Source: Spartinivicinus ruber
GTDB taxonomy: Bacteria > Pseudomonadota > Gammaproteobacteria > Pseudomonadales > Zooshikellaceae
Direction of reading: 5' to 3'
NCBI RefSeq assembly: GCF_011009015.1
Contig: NZ_CP048878.1
Location: 3,316,354 to 3,380,353, forward strand
Length of the DNA stretch: 64,000 nucleotides
The position numbers and the translations under genes were made by a program. This document shows, one piece after another, positions 27,702 through 36,800 of this stretch. Under the pieces are notes generated by a model. That model worked only from the letters and a program-made list of their open reading frames with translations, had not been told where the DNA came from and ran no database searches. Every line of letters starts with the position of its first letter. Position 1 is the stretch's first letter.

Positions 27702-28769
27702 TTAATCCCCTCCTTGAATACCACGCAACAACCGTTTTCTGGTTACAACGCCAACTGCTGTAGTTCCTTCACAAATTAATGTGGGATTATCATAAGCGAT
27801 CGCTAAGTCGATTAATTGGTTTAAATTAGAATCACAAGCGGCAACGGGGAAATGGCTAATTTGTGCCAGGTTGATATTCTGCTCCAACAAATAATCATTC
27901 ACTGGTTGCATAATAGACTGTGCAAATACTAACTTCAGCCGTGAAATTCCTTTAACAAAATCTGCCACATAGTCGTCAGCTGGAGCGGTTACTATTGCTT
28001 CTGGGGTACCTATTTGAACAATTTTACCGTCCTTCATAATCGCGATACGATGGCCAATACGAATCGCTTCGTCTAAATCATGAGTAATAAACAAAGTGGT
28101 TTTTTTCATGACCTCCGCCAGAGCTAAAAACTGATCCTGCAACTGACGCCTAATTAATGGATCTAACGCACTAAACGGTTCATCCATTAATAGTATTCGT
28201 GGGTCTGCTGCCATGGCTCGTGCTAAGCCAACCCGCTGTTGCATGCCGCCGGATAACTCACTAGGCATTCTGTCTTCCCAGCCTGAGAGTTGAACTAAAG
28301 CCAACTTTTCTTCAGCGACGCGTAACCGAGTTTGTTCATCAACATGGCGTAGCTCTAAACCTAAAGCCACATTTTCTCTTACGGTACGGTGGGGCAATAA
28401 CGCCGTATGTTGAAATACCATGCCAATTTTATCTGCACGAACGGCACGCAGTGACTCTTCATTCAGCTCACCAATATTTTCAGCATCAATTAAAATATTA
28501 CCGGCAGTGGGCTCAATCAGGCGGTTAATATGGCGAACTAGAGTGGATTTGCCACTACCCGATAAGCCCATAATGCAGAAAACTTCTCCTTCAGATACCT
28601 TAAAACTGGCATCAGCAACGCCTACAACGCAGTCAAATTCAGCGTGAACTTGTTCTTTGGTTAGCCCCCGGGATTGGATAGCCAATAAGGCCTCTTCTGC
28701 TCGATCACCAAAAATTTTCCAAACATTTTGGCATTCAATGGTAGTGGTTTCACTACTTGTACTCCTCAT
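27702..28769 (-). CDS. Betaine/carnitine ABC transporter ATP-binding protein (ProV-like), 355 aa
   Basis: Energising subunit of the transporter. Walker A GLSGSGKST (68-76), Q-loop MVFQHTALLPHR, signature LSGGMQQRVGLARAMAADPR, Walker B ILLMDEPFSALD and the switch His in FITHDLDEA are all present. The N-terminal extension (VWKIFGDRAEEALLAIQSRG) and the C-terminal CBS-like tail are typical of ProV/OpuAA-type quaternary amine importers. It is first of the three transporter genes, about 100 bp downstream of the carnitine dehydrogenase gene, with which it may be co-transcribed. Confidence 0.92.
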   Translation of the reverse strand: MRSTSSETTTIECQNVWKIFGDRAEEALLAIQSRGLTKEQVHAEFDCVVGVADASFKVSEGEVFCIMGLSGSGKSTLVRHINRLIEPTAGNILIDAENIGELNEESLRAVRADKIGMVFQHTALLPHRTVRENVALGLELRHVDEQTRLRVAEEKLALVQLSGWEDRMPSELSGGMQQRVGLARAMAADPRILLMDEPFSALDPLIRRQLQDQFLALAEVMKKTTLFITHDLDEAIRIGHRIAIMKDGKIVQIGTPEAIVTAPADDYVADFVKGISRLKLVFAQSIMQPVNDYLLEQNINLAQISHFPVAACDSNLNQLIDLAIAYDNPTLICEGTTAVGVVTRKRLLRGIQGGD

Positions 28770-28866
28770 GGGTACACCTCTTTTTTCGTTATTATTGTTG
28801 CTGTCCCTGCTTCAGATATAACGGATACTAAAGTAGGTAATATCTTTTTAAATTGAGTATTCCGTA

Positions 28867-29862
28867 TTACCGTTTTATACCATGCAGGGTTTTATATTCT
28901 TTTAAGCTGTTGATAATTCGTATTAAACAGTCATCGCGCTCTTTAACTAGTTCATCAATTGAACGGCCCTCTGTCTGATTTAAACACCCCTGCACCATCG
29001 CATTACGTAATTCTGGTGTTAATTCTGGGGCTTCGAGCCGAGTCCAAGGCTCTTTTAAGGCAGGGGCAAAATGATCCAGTAAGTGGGCCATACCTCCTTG
29101 GCCACCCCCCAGATGATAAGTCAAACAGTGACCCATAATGGCCCAGCGCAATCCCATCCCATAAGCAATGGATTTATCAATATCTTCTACGCTGCACTCA
29201 TTGTTAGCTACCATATGCAATGCTTCCCGCCAAAGAGCCTCTTGCAGCCGGTTACCAATAAACCCAGGTAGCTCTTTATCCATTTTGGCGACTTGCTTTT
29301 CAATGGATTCGTAAAAAGCCACTGTCCAATCAACTACTGCTGGTATGGTTTGCTTGCCTCCAACCACTTCACAAAAGGGAATCAAATAAGGTGGATTAAA
29401 AGGGTGGCCTACAACAAAACGCTCTGGGTGATACTGACAATCCACTTGCATATCGGTCATTACAAAGCCAGAAGTGCTGGAAATAATCACAACTTCTGCT
29501 GGGGTAATCGTATCCAGACCGGCAAACAGCTTGCGTTTAGCCATTAGGTTTTCCGGGGTATTTTCTTGAATCACCTGAACATTTTCAACTAGTTCTGCCA
29601 AACTGCTGACGAAACTCAGACGTCTGGGACTGGCGCCCTCTCTCAACCCCAGCTCTTTCATGGTGGGCCAAATAGCTTCAACCATGGCTAACAAGTTTTG
29701 CTTGGCATTAGGGCCTGGGTCATAAGCCACTACATCCATTCCCATTCTTAGAAAATGTAAAGCCCAGGCCCCACCGATGGTACCCGTACCCAGTACTCCT
29801 GCTCGACTCACTTGACTGGGTGCTGGCCGCTCTTTTAGGGCTTTGTTTTGTTGATTTTCCAT
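28867..29862 (-). CDS. cdhA: L-carnitine dehydrogenase (3-hydroxyacyl-CoA dehydrogenase family), 331 aa
   Basis: NAD-dependent enzyme oxidising L-carnitine to 3-dehydrocarnitine. The nucleotide-binding motif is AGVLGTGTIGGAWALHFLRM (residues 22-41). VVGHPFNPPYLIPFCEVVGG and GFIGNRLQEALWREALHMV are conserved in this family; the length (about 320-330) is that of single-domain carnitine dehydrogenases, which lack CoA-binding extensions. It is 5 bp downstream of the beta-keto-acid cleavage gene and upstream of a betaine-type transporter, and an AraC-type CdhR-like regulator heads the group. Lambda-crystallin-like dehydrogenases are the nearest alternative, but the context strongly favours carnitine. 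Confidence 0.88.
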   Translation of the reverse strand: MENQQNKALKERPAPSQVSRAGVLGTGTIGGAWALHFLRMGMDVVAYDPGPNAKQNLLAMVEAIWPTMKELGLREGASPRRLSFVSSLAELVENVQVIQENTPENLMAKRKLFAGLDTITPAEVVIISSTSGFVMTDMQVDCQYHPERFVVGHPFNPPYLIPFCEVVGGKQTIPAVVDWTVAFYESIEKQVAKMDKELPGFIGNRLQEALWREALHMVANNECSVEDIDKSIAYGMGLRWAIMGHCLTYHLGGGQGGMAHLLDHFAPALKEPWTRLEAPELTPELRNAMVQGCLNQTEGRSIDELVKERDDCLIRIINSLKEYKTLHGIKR

Positions 29863-29867
29863 GTCTC

Positions 29868-30758
29868 TTACTCCTTGTTGCTCAGCCCTAGTTTGACTCT
29901 TGCTTCTGCAGGCGATAGCAACCGGCCTCCCAGATTGGTGACAATATTGGCTGCTCGTTCAACCAGCTGGCCATTACTGGCAAATACCCCCTTTTCTAAA
30001 TAAAGGTTGTCTTCCAGCCCAACTCGTACATTGCCTCCTAACAACATGGATTGCGCAACCCAAGGCATTTGATTTCGCCCTAACGCAAAAGCCGTCCAGT
30101 TAGCATTGTCCGGTAGCATCTTGACCATCCCCATCATCAAGCCAATATCTGGCGGTGCCCCCCAGGGAATACCATGGCAAAGTTGAAACAGCGGTGGTGA
30201 ATCAACCAGTCCTTCCTGCAACATTTGCAAGGCAAACCATAAGTTGCCGGTATCAAATATTTCCAGCTCAGGTTTAACACCCAATGCCTGTATCCGTTTA
30301 GCGCCAATCCTCAACATTTCGGGAGTCGCAACATAAACTAAATTACCGTCACCAAAATTGAGGGAACCACAGTCCAAAGTACAAATTTCAGGTAGTAAGG
30401 CTTCAACATGAGGCAACCTGGCCATTCCTCCTACTAAATCGGTGTGTTCAGTAAAATCAGTGGGGGCTTCATCAGGTCCTAAGTAAAGATCGCCCCCCAT
30501 ACCTGCTGTTAAGTTGATAACAACATCAGTATTTTGATCACGGATTCGGGCAACTACTTCTCGGTACAGCGCCACATCACGGGAGGCTTTTCCGGTATTA
30601 GGGTCTCTAACATGGATATGAGCTACTGCTGCACCCGCTTTAGCCGCTTCAATGGCTGCATTGGCTATTTGGGCAGGGGTAATAGGGATGGCGGGATGTT
30701 TTCCAACCGTATCTCCAGAGCCTGTGACCGCACAAGTGATAATGACATCGTTGTTCAT
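29868..30758 (-). CDS. cdhC: Beta-keto-acid cleavage enzyme (BKACE), 3-dehydrocarnitine-cleaving, 296 aa
   Basis: DUF849/BKACE TIM-barrel enzyme that would condense 3-dehydrocarnitine with acetyl-CoA to give betainyl-CoA and acetoacetate. Signature pieces: [37 protein letters not shown] (the HIHVRDP zinc-binding motif), [21 protein letters not shown] and [10 protein letters not shown]. The neighbouring carnitine dehydrogenase defines the likely substrate within this promiscuous family. Acetoacetate produced here could be used by the acetoacetyl-CoA synthetase at 57,613. It is the first structural gene after the regulator, with a 166-bp promoter gap. Confidence 0.88.
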   Translation of the reverse strand: MNNDVIITCAVTGSGDTVGKHPAIPITPAQIANAAIEAAKAGAAVAHIHVRDPNTGKASRDVALYREVVARIRDQNTDVVINLTAGMGGDLYLGPDEAPTDFTEHTDLVGGMARLPHVEALLPEICTLDCGSLNFGDGNLVYVATPEMLRIGAKRIQALGVKPELEIFDTGNLWFALQMLQEGLVDSPPLFQLCHGIPWGAPPDIGLMMGMVKMLPDNANWTAFALGRNQMPWVAQSMLLGGNVRVGLEDNLYLEKGVFASNGQLVERAANIVTNLGGRLLSPAEARVKLGLSNKE

Positions 30759-30924
30759 GATCAGGCGAGTTCCTTGTTTTTGTTTTTATTGCTTATGTTC
30801 TTATTTGTTTATCAAGCTACCTTGCTCCCTAATAGAGTAATTGATATTTATCGATTATAAATTGCCTAAAATCGACAATTATGACAGTTTTAAGTACTAT
30901 TGATCAGCTATCGATCAATCAATA

Positions 30925-31887
30925 TCATGCTTGCCGATCTTGGCTAGGGGGAACCCCATATTTGCTGAGATAACTACGGGAAAAATGAGCCGATGAAGCA
31001 AAACCACAAGCAACGGCGATATTGGTAACACTGCGACTGGTTTGCTGTAGTAAACACCTTGCTTGTTCTAATCGAAGGTTTCGATAATAAGTACCTGGGG
31101 TAGTGCTTAAGTGTTTGCGAAATAGCCTCTCTAACTCTCGGTCAGAAATATACACCTCAGCAGCCAGAGCAGGTATAGTCAAAGGCTCTTCCAGGTTTCT
31201 GCGCATAATTTTAATGGCTGTCATTAACTTTTGGTTGGTAGTACCCAGCCTGGCTTGCAATGACAGTCGCTGTGGATGTTCAGCACTGCGGCGCTGGCTA
31301 TAAATGAGCTGTTCAGCTATCGCTGAAGCTAATTCCTGACCATGCTGGCACTGTACTAAATGCAGCATCATATCCAAACCAGAAAGCCCACCAGAGCAGG
31401 AAAATCGGTTACGGTCAATCTCAAAGATATCATTCACCACTTTTACTTGGGGAAACATTTCCGCAAAGCTTTGCAAGTTTTCCCAGTGGATAGTGGCGCG
31501 ATAATTATTCAACAACCCCGCTGCCGCTAAAATATAACTGCCCGTGTCTTGAGCCCCCAATAAACAACCATGAGAGGCCATCCGCCTTAACCACCCCACT
31601 AACTGAGGCTGCACTTGTTTTTGAGGATCATAACCTGCGCACACCACCAGCATTTGGCACTGTTCAATGTCATTAATCGTGGCATCCACTTGTACAGCGA
31701 TACCATCACTAGATTCCACCAATTGGCCCGCTACAGCAAGATTGCGCCATTGATAGAGTTGCTTGCCACTAATAGTATTAGCCCAGCGTAAAGGGTCCAC
31801 TAACGATGAAAACCCAATCAGGGAAAAACGCGGCAATAGTAAATAGCTGATTTGTTGGGGTAGTTTATGAGGAGGGTCACCAAACAT
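30925..31887 (-). CDS. cdhR: Carnitine catabolism activator, GlxA-type AraC regulator (CdhR-like), 320 aa
   Basis: Two-domain regulator: an N-terminal DJ-1/PfpI-like domain (LLPRFSLIGFSSLVDPLRWAN; VVCAGYDPQ; GAQDTGSYILAAAGLL) and a C-terminal AraC helix-turn-helix pair (about 215-315; IPALAAEVYISDRELERLF and VTNIAVACGFASSAHFSRSY). GlxA-type regulators of this subgroup (CdhR, GbdR) respond to carnitine or betaine. It lies directly upstream of the carnitine genes on the same strand and divergent from the acyl-CoA synthetase gene, so it could control both. Effector assignment is by context. Confidence 0.85.
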   Translation of the reverse strand: MFGDPPHKLPQQISYLLLPRFSLIGFSSLVDPLRWANTISGKQLYQWRNLAVAGQLVESSDGIAVQVDATINDIEQCQMLVVCAGYDPQKQVQPQLVGWLRRMASHGCLLGAQDTGSYILAAAGLLNNYRATIHWENLQSFAEMFPQVKVVNDIFEIDRNRFSCSGGLSGLDMMLHLVQCQHGQELASAIAEQLIYSQRRSAEHPQRLSLQARLGTTNQKLMTAIKIMRRNLEEPLTIPALAAEVYISDRELERLFRKHLSTTPGTYYRNLRLEQARCLLQQTSRSVTNIAVACGFASSAHFSRSYLSKYGVPPSQDRQA

Positions 31888-32010
31888 TCATATTTCCTAA
31901 AAATTTGACGGTTTATATCAAATTAAAATCGGAAAAAGGCAAAATCAAGCCAAAGCGTCCCCTTATAGTGACTTCCAAATAAACAAAAAAATAGAAATGG
32001 AAACGCTGCA

Positions 32011-34092
32011 ATGACAATAACCTCCAGCCTAAGTCCTTTATTAACCCCACAATCCGTTGGCTTAATTGGAGCCTCCAACAAGCCAGGTCTAGGCCGTGAT
32101 ATGGTTACCATGATTCAACAAAGCGGTTTCCATGGAGAAATTTATCCCATTAACCCTCGTTATGCAGAAGTCTGTGGTCTGCCCTGCTATGAAAACCTGC
32201 AAGCAATTGGTAAAACTGTAGACTTAGCCGTGTTATGCATCGCCGCACACCGAGCGGAGGCTCAAGTAACATCCGCAATTAAGGCGGGGGTGAAAGCCAT
32301 CGTGTTATTTGCCAATGCAGTATTACCTGATGATCAGGACCCCCCAGTTGCATCCCGAATTGCAGCCCAATGCGAAGCCGCAGGCATCCCACTATTAGGA
32401 CACAACGCCATGGGCTTTTATAACCATGATGTTAACCTACGGATTTGTGGCTTTAAGGCACCTGATGATTTGATGGCAGGTCACATTGCTCTTGTTACCC
32501 AGTCAGGCTCAATATTCAGTACACTGGCCCATAATGATCCCCAACTCAAATTTAACCTAGCCATAGCGACTGGTGCAGAAACAACCACCAGTGCAGCAGA
32601 TTTTATCCTCCATGCCTTACAACAACCGTCAACCCGAGTCATTGGCTTATATGTAGAAACCATTCGAAAACCTGCACTGTTTATTCAGGCTTTAGCCCAA
32701 GCCGCGATTCAACGGATCCCCATTGTGGCAATGAAAGTGGGTCGCAGTGAGCTAGGCGCCCAGTTTGCGCTCAGTCATTCAGGGGGAATGGCCGGCGATG
32801 ATGATGCATTACAAGCCGTTTTTGATCACTACGGGGTGATTAGAGTTGAAAGCTTAGCGGAGCTAGCCAATAGTTTGCTGTTGTTTAGCCAGTTTCCCTC
32901 CATTGCTTCCGGTGGACTAATGGCAGTGGCTGATTCAGGGGGAGAGCGAAATCTATTAGCCGATGAAGCTGAAACCATATCCTTGCCATTTGCCACCATG
33001 AATCCTGTGACTATAGACAAATTACAAGCGATCCAAGAGTTTGGCCAAACTGCTGATAACCCGTTAGACCCTTGGGGAACCGGTTTGGACTTTGAGCGTA
33101 TTTTTGGTGAGTCCTTAGCAATAATGATGCAAGCCCCCAATGCAGCTATTGGTTTATTCAGCCAGGATATTCGTGACGATTATTTCCTCACTGATGGTCT
33201 GGTAGAAGCCATAAAAATTGCCAAAAAAACTACTGAAAAACCTATTGTATTTATGACCAATTTCAGTGGCTCACGCCGCAGTAAAACTACTGAACAGTTA
33301 AACCAATTAAATGTACCTGTGTTAACCGGCACTCGCCCTGCCCTATTAGCTATTAAACATTTATTCGATTTTAGGGATTTCCAATATTCACCTGTTGACC
33401 AGCAAAAAACAACAACCGCTCAAATAAATACAACTATTGATGTATTAACCAAACAGAATGTTATTCAAGAACATGATGCGCTGCTATTATTAAAAGAATA
33501 TGGTTTTCCAACCAATATCAGTTACACCATCAATAATACTCAAGCAATACAGAATTTACAAAATCAACTAGCGTTTCCTGTTGTCTTAAAAACTGCAAAA
33601 CCAGGCATTCTTCATAAAGCAGATGTTGGCGGGGTTATCCTTAACTTAAAGGATATGGATGCTTTAATCGAGGCCTATCAACAATTAGCAAGTCGACTTG
33701 GACCACAAGCACTGATTCAACCCATGCAGCTATTTGATCACGAGTTGATTTTTGGTATGAAAACCGATGATAATTTTGGCCCAATCGTTATAGTTGGTGC
33801 AGGCGGTATTTTAGCTGAATACTTAGACGACAAAATATTTTTACTACCATCTGCATCACTCCAAGAAATTAAAGCAAAATTAACAACCCTGAAAATCTAC
33901 CGAATTTTAGCGGGTGTCCGTGGTAAAAAAGCTGTTAATTTAGCTGGATTAGAAAAGGCTGTTTACCAGTTTTGTCAGTTAGTAGACCAGCTTTTCGATC
34001 AAATCAAAGAAATTGATATCAACCCAGTCGTTGTTAATGAACAGGGGGTATTGGCATTAGATGCTTTAATAATCAGCGAAGCGACAAATTAA
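32011..34092 (+). CDS. ADP-forming acyl-CoA synthetase (acetate-CoA ligase family), 693 aa
   Basis: Single-chain NDP-forming acyl-CoA synthetase, which can interconvert acyl-CoA + ADP + Pi and acid + CoA + ATP. Order of domains: CoA-binding (about 8-135; SVGLIGASNKPGLGRDMV), two succinyl-CoA-ligase-like domains (about 145-450) with the phosphohistidine motif ALSHSGGMAGDD near residue 250, and an ATP-grasp domain (about 470-690; FPVVLKTAKPGILHKADVGG, EIDINPVVVNEQG). No acetyltransferase domain follows, so it is not a Pat-type enzyme. It is divergent from cdhR. No thioesterase gene for betainyl-CoA is present in the cluster, so a role in releasing betaine from betainyl-CoA with ATP gain is attractive but unproven. 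Confidence 0.85.
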   Translation: MTITSSLSPLLTPQSVGLIGASNKPGLGRDMVTMIQQSGFHGEIYPINPRYAEVCGLPCYENLQAIGKTVDLAVLCIAAHRAEAQVTSAIKAGVKAIVLFANAVLPDDQDPPVASRIAAQCEAAGIPLLGHNAMGFYNHDVNLRICGFKAPDDLMAGHIALVTQSGSIFSTLAHNDPQLKFNLAIATGAETTTSAADFILHALQQPSTRVIGLYVETIRKPALFIQALAQAAIQRIPIVAMKVGRSELGAQFALSHSGGMAGDDDALQAVFDHYGVIRVESLAELANSLLLFSQFPSIASGGLMAVADSGGERNLLADEAETISLPFATMNPVTIDKLQAIQEFGQTADNPLDPWGTGLDFERIFGESLAIMMQAPNAAIGLFSQDIRDDYFLTDGLVEAIKIAKKTTEKPIVFMTNFSGSRRSKTTEQLNQLNVPVLTGTRPALLAIKHLFDFRDFQYSPVDQQKTTTAQINTTIDVLTKQNVIQEHDALLLLKEYGFPTNISYTINNTQAIQNLQNQLAFPVVLKTAKPGILHKADVGGVILNLKDMDALIEAYQQLASRLGPQALIQPMQLFDHELIFGMKTDDNFGPIVIVGAGGILAEYLDDKIFLLPSASLQEIKAKLTTLKIYRILAGVRGKKAVNLAGLEKAVYQFCQLVDQLFDQIKEIDINPVVVNEQGVLALDALIISEATN

Positions 34093-34103
34093 GCAATGCA
34101 AAT

Positions 34104-34130
34104 CACCAGTTGAATTATTCAGCTGGTGTT
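34104..34130 (+). terminator. Hairpin between convergent genes
   Basis: CACCAG-T-TGAAT, one T, ATTCA-G-CTGGTG form a 12-base-pair stem with one T-G pair (34104-34128), followed by a short T-rich run. It sits 11 bases after the synthetase stop and before the convergent desulfhydrase gene. Confidence 0.55.
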
Positions 34131-34168
34131 TAATATAAATCTCATAACAATCAATTTTTAGAGGTGAC

Positions 34169-35158
34169 TTAAGTTAGCACAGCAGCATAATCAAATAATG
34201 CAGGTGCACCACCGGTATGCCAAAATAAGACTGTTTCCTGTCGGTCAAACTGCTTATTTCTAATCATATCAATCAGAGCACCCATTGCTCGACCAGTATA
34301 AACCGGGTCTAATAAAATACCTTCCGTTTGAGCTACTAGCTGGATGGCTTCTTTTTCTAAGTCGCCCACTACCCCATAACCTGTACTTTGATAATCAGTA
34401 TTGACAATAAAATCCTGTTCAGGGTATTGACTGCCCTTGCCCATAATCAGCTGATGGGTTTCATTACTCAGTTGGGCAAGACAAGTGGAATAAGGTAACT
34501 CCCCTGCTTCGCCTTTATCAATACCAATGCCCACGATTTGCGAGTCAAGATTTAATAATGCGCTGCCGACGGTTAACCCAGCATGGGTCCCGCCTGAACT
34601 GGAAGCAAAAACAATATGGTCGATATTAATATTGAGACTAGTTAACTGCTGAGTTAACTCCTCTAAAGCAAACACAAAAGCTGCCGCACCAACTGCATTA
34701 GAACCACCATAGGGAATCACATAGGGCTTTTTTCCTTGTACTGTTAACGAGTCAATAATATTAGGAATTTGCTCCCCTTTTCGCTGGTCACCTGACCAAT
34801 GAATATTAGCGCCCAATAGTTTATCTAGTAGCAAATTCCCATTCACGTCAATTGTTGGCTGGCCACCTAACACCAAATGACAATCCAGTCCGGTTAAAGA
34901 CGCGGCTGCTGCAGTTTGACGACAGTGATTAGATTGAGGGGCCCCTGCTGTAACCAAAGTATCACAACCTTGTTGTAACGCATCCGCGACAAAATACTCG
35001 AGTTTACGGGTTTTATTTCCCCCCAAAGCCAAGCCAGTTTGATCATCTCGCTTCACGAAAATTCGCGGACCTTGCAACTTATGACTAAGTTTTTTGAGTT
35101 CAACAATTGGGGTAGGGAAAAATCCCAGTGATGTACGGGGCAATGAATGGAGTAACAT
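34169..35158 (-). CDS. PLP-dependent D-cysteine desulfhydrase/ACC deaminase family enzyme, 329 aa
   Basis: Fold-type II PLP enzyme. GPRIFVKRDDQTGLALGGNK holds the Schiff-base lysine in GGNKTRKLEY (about residue 53), preceded by FFPTPIVELKKL. SNHCRQTAAAASLTGL, FASSSGGTHAGLTVG and a C-terminal FWHTGGAPALFDY are family marks; the last is typical of D-cysteine desulfhydrases and L-cysteate sulfo-lyases. The ATG at 35158 has AAAGGTG five bases upstream and is clearly better than an upstream ATG at 35218 that would overlap the LysR gene. The divergent LysR regulator probably controls it. Substrate among D-cysteine, cysteate or a related amino acid is open. Confidence 0.83.
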   Translation of the reverse strand: MLLHSLPRTSLGFFPTPIVELKKLSHKLQGPRIFVKRDDQTGLALGGNKTRKLEYFVADALQQGCDTLVTAGAPQSNHCRQTAAAASLTGLDCHLVLGGQPTIDVNGNLLLDKLLGANIHWSGDQRKGEQIPNIIDSLTVQGKKPYVIPYGGSNAVGAAAFVFALEELTQQLTSLNINIDHIVFASSSGGTHAGLTVGSALLNLDSQIVGIGIDKGEAGELPYSTCLAQLSNETHQLIMGKGSQYPEQDFIVNTDYQSTGYGVVGDLEKEAIQLVAQTEGILLDPVYTGRAMGALIDMIRNKQFDRQETVLFWHTGGAPALFDYAAVLT

Positions 35159-35245
35159 GTAACACCTTTGTATTCTGTTCGGAAAAATAATATCAACAAA
35201 ACCTATATATGTTATCAAACGATAAATTTATATTTACGGATTAAT

Positions 35246-36172
35246 ATGATTAATGAGAAAGTAAGCCCTCTGAATCCCACCATACTTGCAAACCTCCATT
35301 GCTTCGCTTGTGCAGCTAAACATATGAGTTTTACCCTGGCAGCCAAAGAGCTTCACTTGACTCAAAGTGCTGTTAGCCATCGAATAAAGAGCTTAGAAAA
35401 GCAGTTAGGTTTTAGCTTGTTCTTACGGTTTAATCGCAACATTGAATTAACAGAAGAAGGAAAACAGCTGCTCTTCGTAATAGAACATTTTTTGAATATA
35501 CTCAATGTAACCATTCGAGATATTCGCCATCAAGATATTAGTGGCCACTTGACCTTATCAGCCCCTGCTTCATTTTCCATCAATTGGCTAGCCCCCAGGC
35601 TAGGACAGCTTCAAACTATCTACCCTAAATTATCGATTGCTATTGAAACACCTAACAGCTTACGAGACTTCCTTACAGAAGATGTTGATGCGGCCATCTA
35701 CTATGGCGCAGGAAAGTATCCTGGACTTTATACTCGGCAATTAATGACTGAATTACTTCAGCCTGTCTGTAGCCCTGAATATGTTGTAGAAAATGATCTA
35801 TATGGTAAACCTGAAAATATAGTCAACTGTATTATTTTTCATGACTCACAGGCTTGTCCAGAATCAGCAAATTATGATGAGTGGGATTACTGGCAACAGC
35901 AATCAGACAATCCACCAATAATAGCCAAGTGTAATTATACCTTCGATATTAGCGAGGCGACTATTCAGGCGGCAGCCAATGGCCAAGGGATTGCGTTAGG
36001 CAGACTTAACTTGCTTAACAACTTCCTGAAAAGTGGTCAGCTTGTGACTCCTTTTGGTCAAAAGGTAACATCTAAACATAGCTACTACTTCGTTTGTCAC
36101 CCTGACCGGATTAACCAACCTGCTATTAATGCGCTAATCAATTGGCTAATACAAACCACTGAATCGAGTTAG
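35246..36172 (+). CDS. LysR-type regulator (GcvA-like), 308 aa
   Basis: Transcription factor with the usual layout: N-terminal winged helix (HCFACAAKHMSFTLAAKELH...TQSAVSHRIKSLEKQLGFSL, quoted in pieces; residues about 15-60) and a C-terminal type 2 periplasmic-binding-like domain. The sequence is closest to the GcvA/AmpR branch. The ATG at 35246 with GGA five bases upstream gives the standard N-terminus; a longer frame from 35168 overlaps the neighbour. It is divergent from the desulfhydrase gene across an 87-bp gap, the standard arrangement for LysR and target. Confidence 0.85.
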   Translation: MINEKVSPLNPTILANLHCFACAAKHMSFTLAAKELHLTQSAVSHRIKSLEKQLGFSLFLRFNRNIELTEEGKQLLFVIEHFLNILNVTIRDIRHQDISGHLTLSAPASFSINWLAPRLGQLQTIYPKLSIAIETPNSLRDFLTEDVDAAIYYGAGKYPGLYTRQLMTELLQPVCSPEYVVENDLYGKPENIVNCIIFHDSQACPESANYDEWDYWQQQSDNPPIIAKCNYTFDISEATIQAAANGQGIALGRLNLLNNFLKSGQLVTPFGQKVTSKHSYYFVCHPDRINQPAINALINWLIQTTESS

Positions 36173-36394
36173 CCATTCATGTGCAGCAATAATATATAAT
36201 AAAGACGACTAATTTTTAAACTATGATTTTACAACAAAGAATAACAATATGACTTGAATATGAAAATTTTATATAAAATTTATATACGATTTTCTGCTGA
36301 CAAATATGTTAAATTGCTATCTTACATAAGGGTCCCTTAATAATCTTCTGTTAAGGGAAGTAATTTTGAGTACCACAGTGAAGGAACTTGTTAA

Positions 36395-36508
36395 ATGACT
36401 AAAAAAGTAAAAGACCTTAAAAAAGAGCTTAAGCAAAGAAAAGCAAAAATGGACAAGCACGCCAGTAAAATCAAAAAGATAAAGAAAAATATTAAAAAAG
36501 CAGCTTGA
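36395..36508 (+). CDS. Lysine-rich small protein, 37 aa
   Basis: An ATG with AAGGA nine bases upstream opens 37 codons ending in TGA at 36506-36508. The product starts MTKKVKDLKKELKQRKAKMD and ends KKNIKKAA; 16 of 37 residues are Lys and hydrophobic residues recur in a helical spacing, so a single basic amphipathic helix is likely. It could bind nucleic acid or membrane. The gene stands alone in a 628-bp gap, upstream of a structured repeat. I recognise no family. Support comes from the ribosome site and the low-entropy but helical pattern; conservation is untested. Confidence 0.5.
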   Translation: MTKKVKDLKKELKQRKAKMDKHASKIKKIKKNIKKAA

Positions 36509-36546
36509 TTCCGTAGTGCTATAGATACATAAAAATGGTGTTTGTT

Positions 36547-36766
36547 TATACTCTTCGCGAATAATTTTTAGGTTTTGTTACCATCGTCCTTGACCACCAT
36601 GGAAGGTGGAAATACAGTTAAGTTAATACTGTCACCCCAGGAACTTAGTTTATCTAAGTTCCTGGGGCCTCATAGCTCGAAAGCCTTGCCTAATTAACCC
36701 ATCGCTGTAAGTATATACTGCTTTATTTTTTATACTTAAAAACGATTCATGATAGGTATATATTAT
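36547..36766 (+). repeat. Structured intergenic repeat, copy 1 (about 220 bp, terminal inverted repeats)
   Basis: It starts TATACTCTTCGCGAATAATT and ends with the approximate inverse, AAAAACGATTCATGATAGGT then ATATA. Inside are a hairpin CCACC/GGTGG (36594-36609) and a perfect 14-base-pair hairpin (36635-36648 with 36654-36667, loop TTTAT). A diverged copy of most of it lies at 37,884-38,052. It lies in the gap downstream of the 37-residue gene and the 149-residue gene, where the long hairpin may also end transcription. There is no coding frame. Confidence 0.7.
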
Positions 36767-36800
36767 CAGTTAAACAAACACCAGCCAAAAGCGATTGAAA

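Noticed and set aside
34968-34983. Second Ter-like sequence (TTGTTGTAACGCA) inside the desulfhydrase gene
   Set aside because: Only the GTTGTAAC core matches and it lies in a conserved coding stretch; chance is likely.
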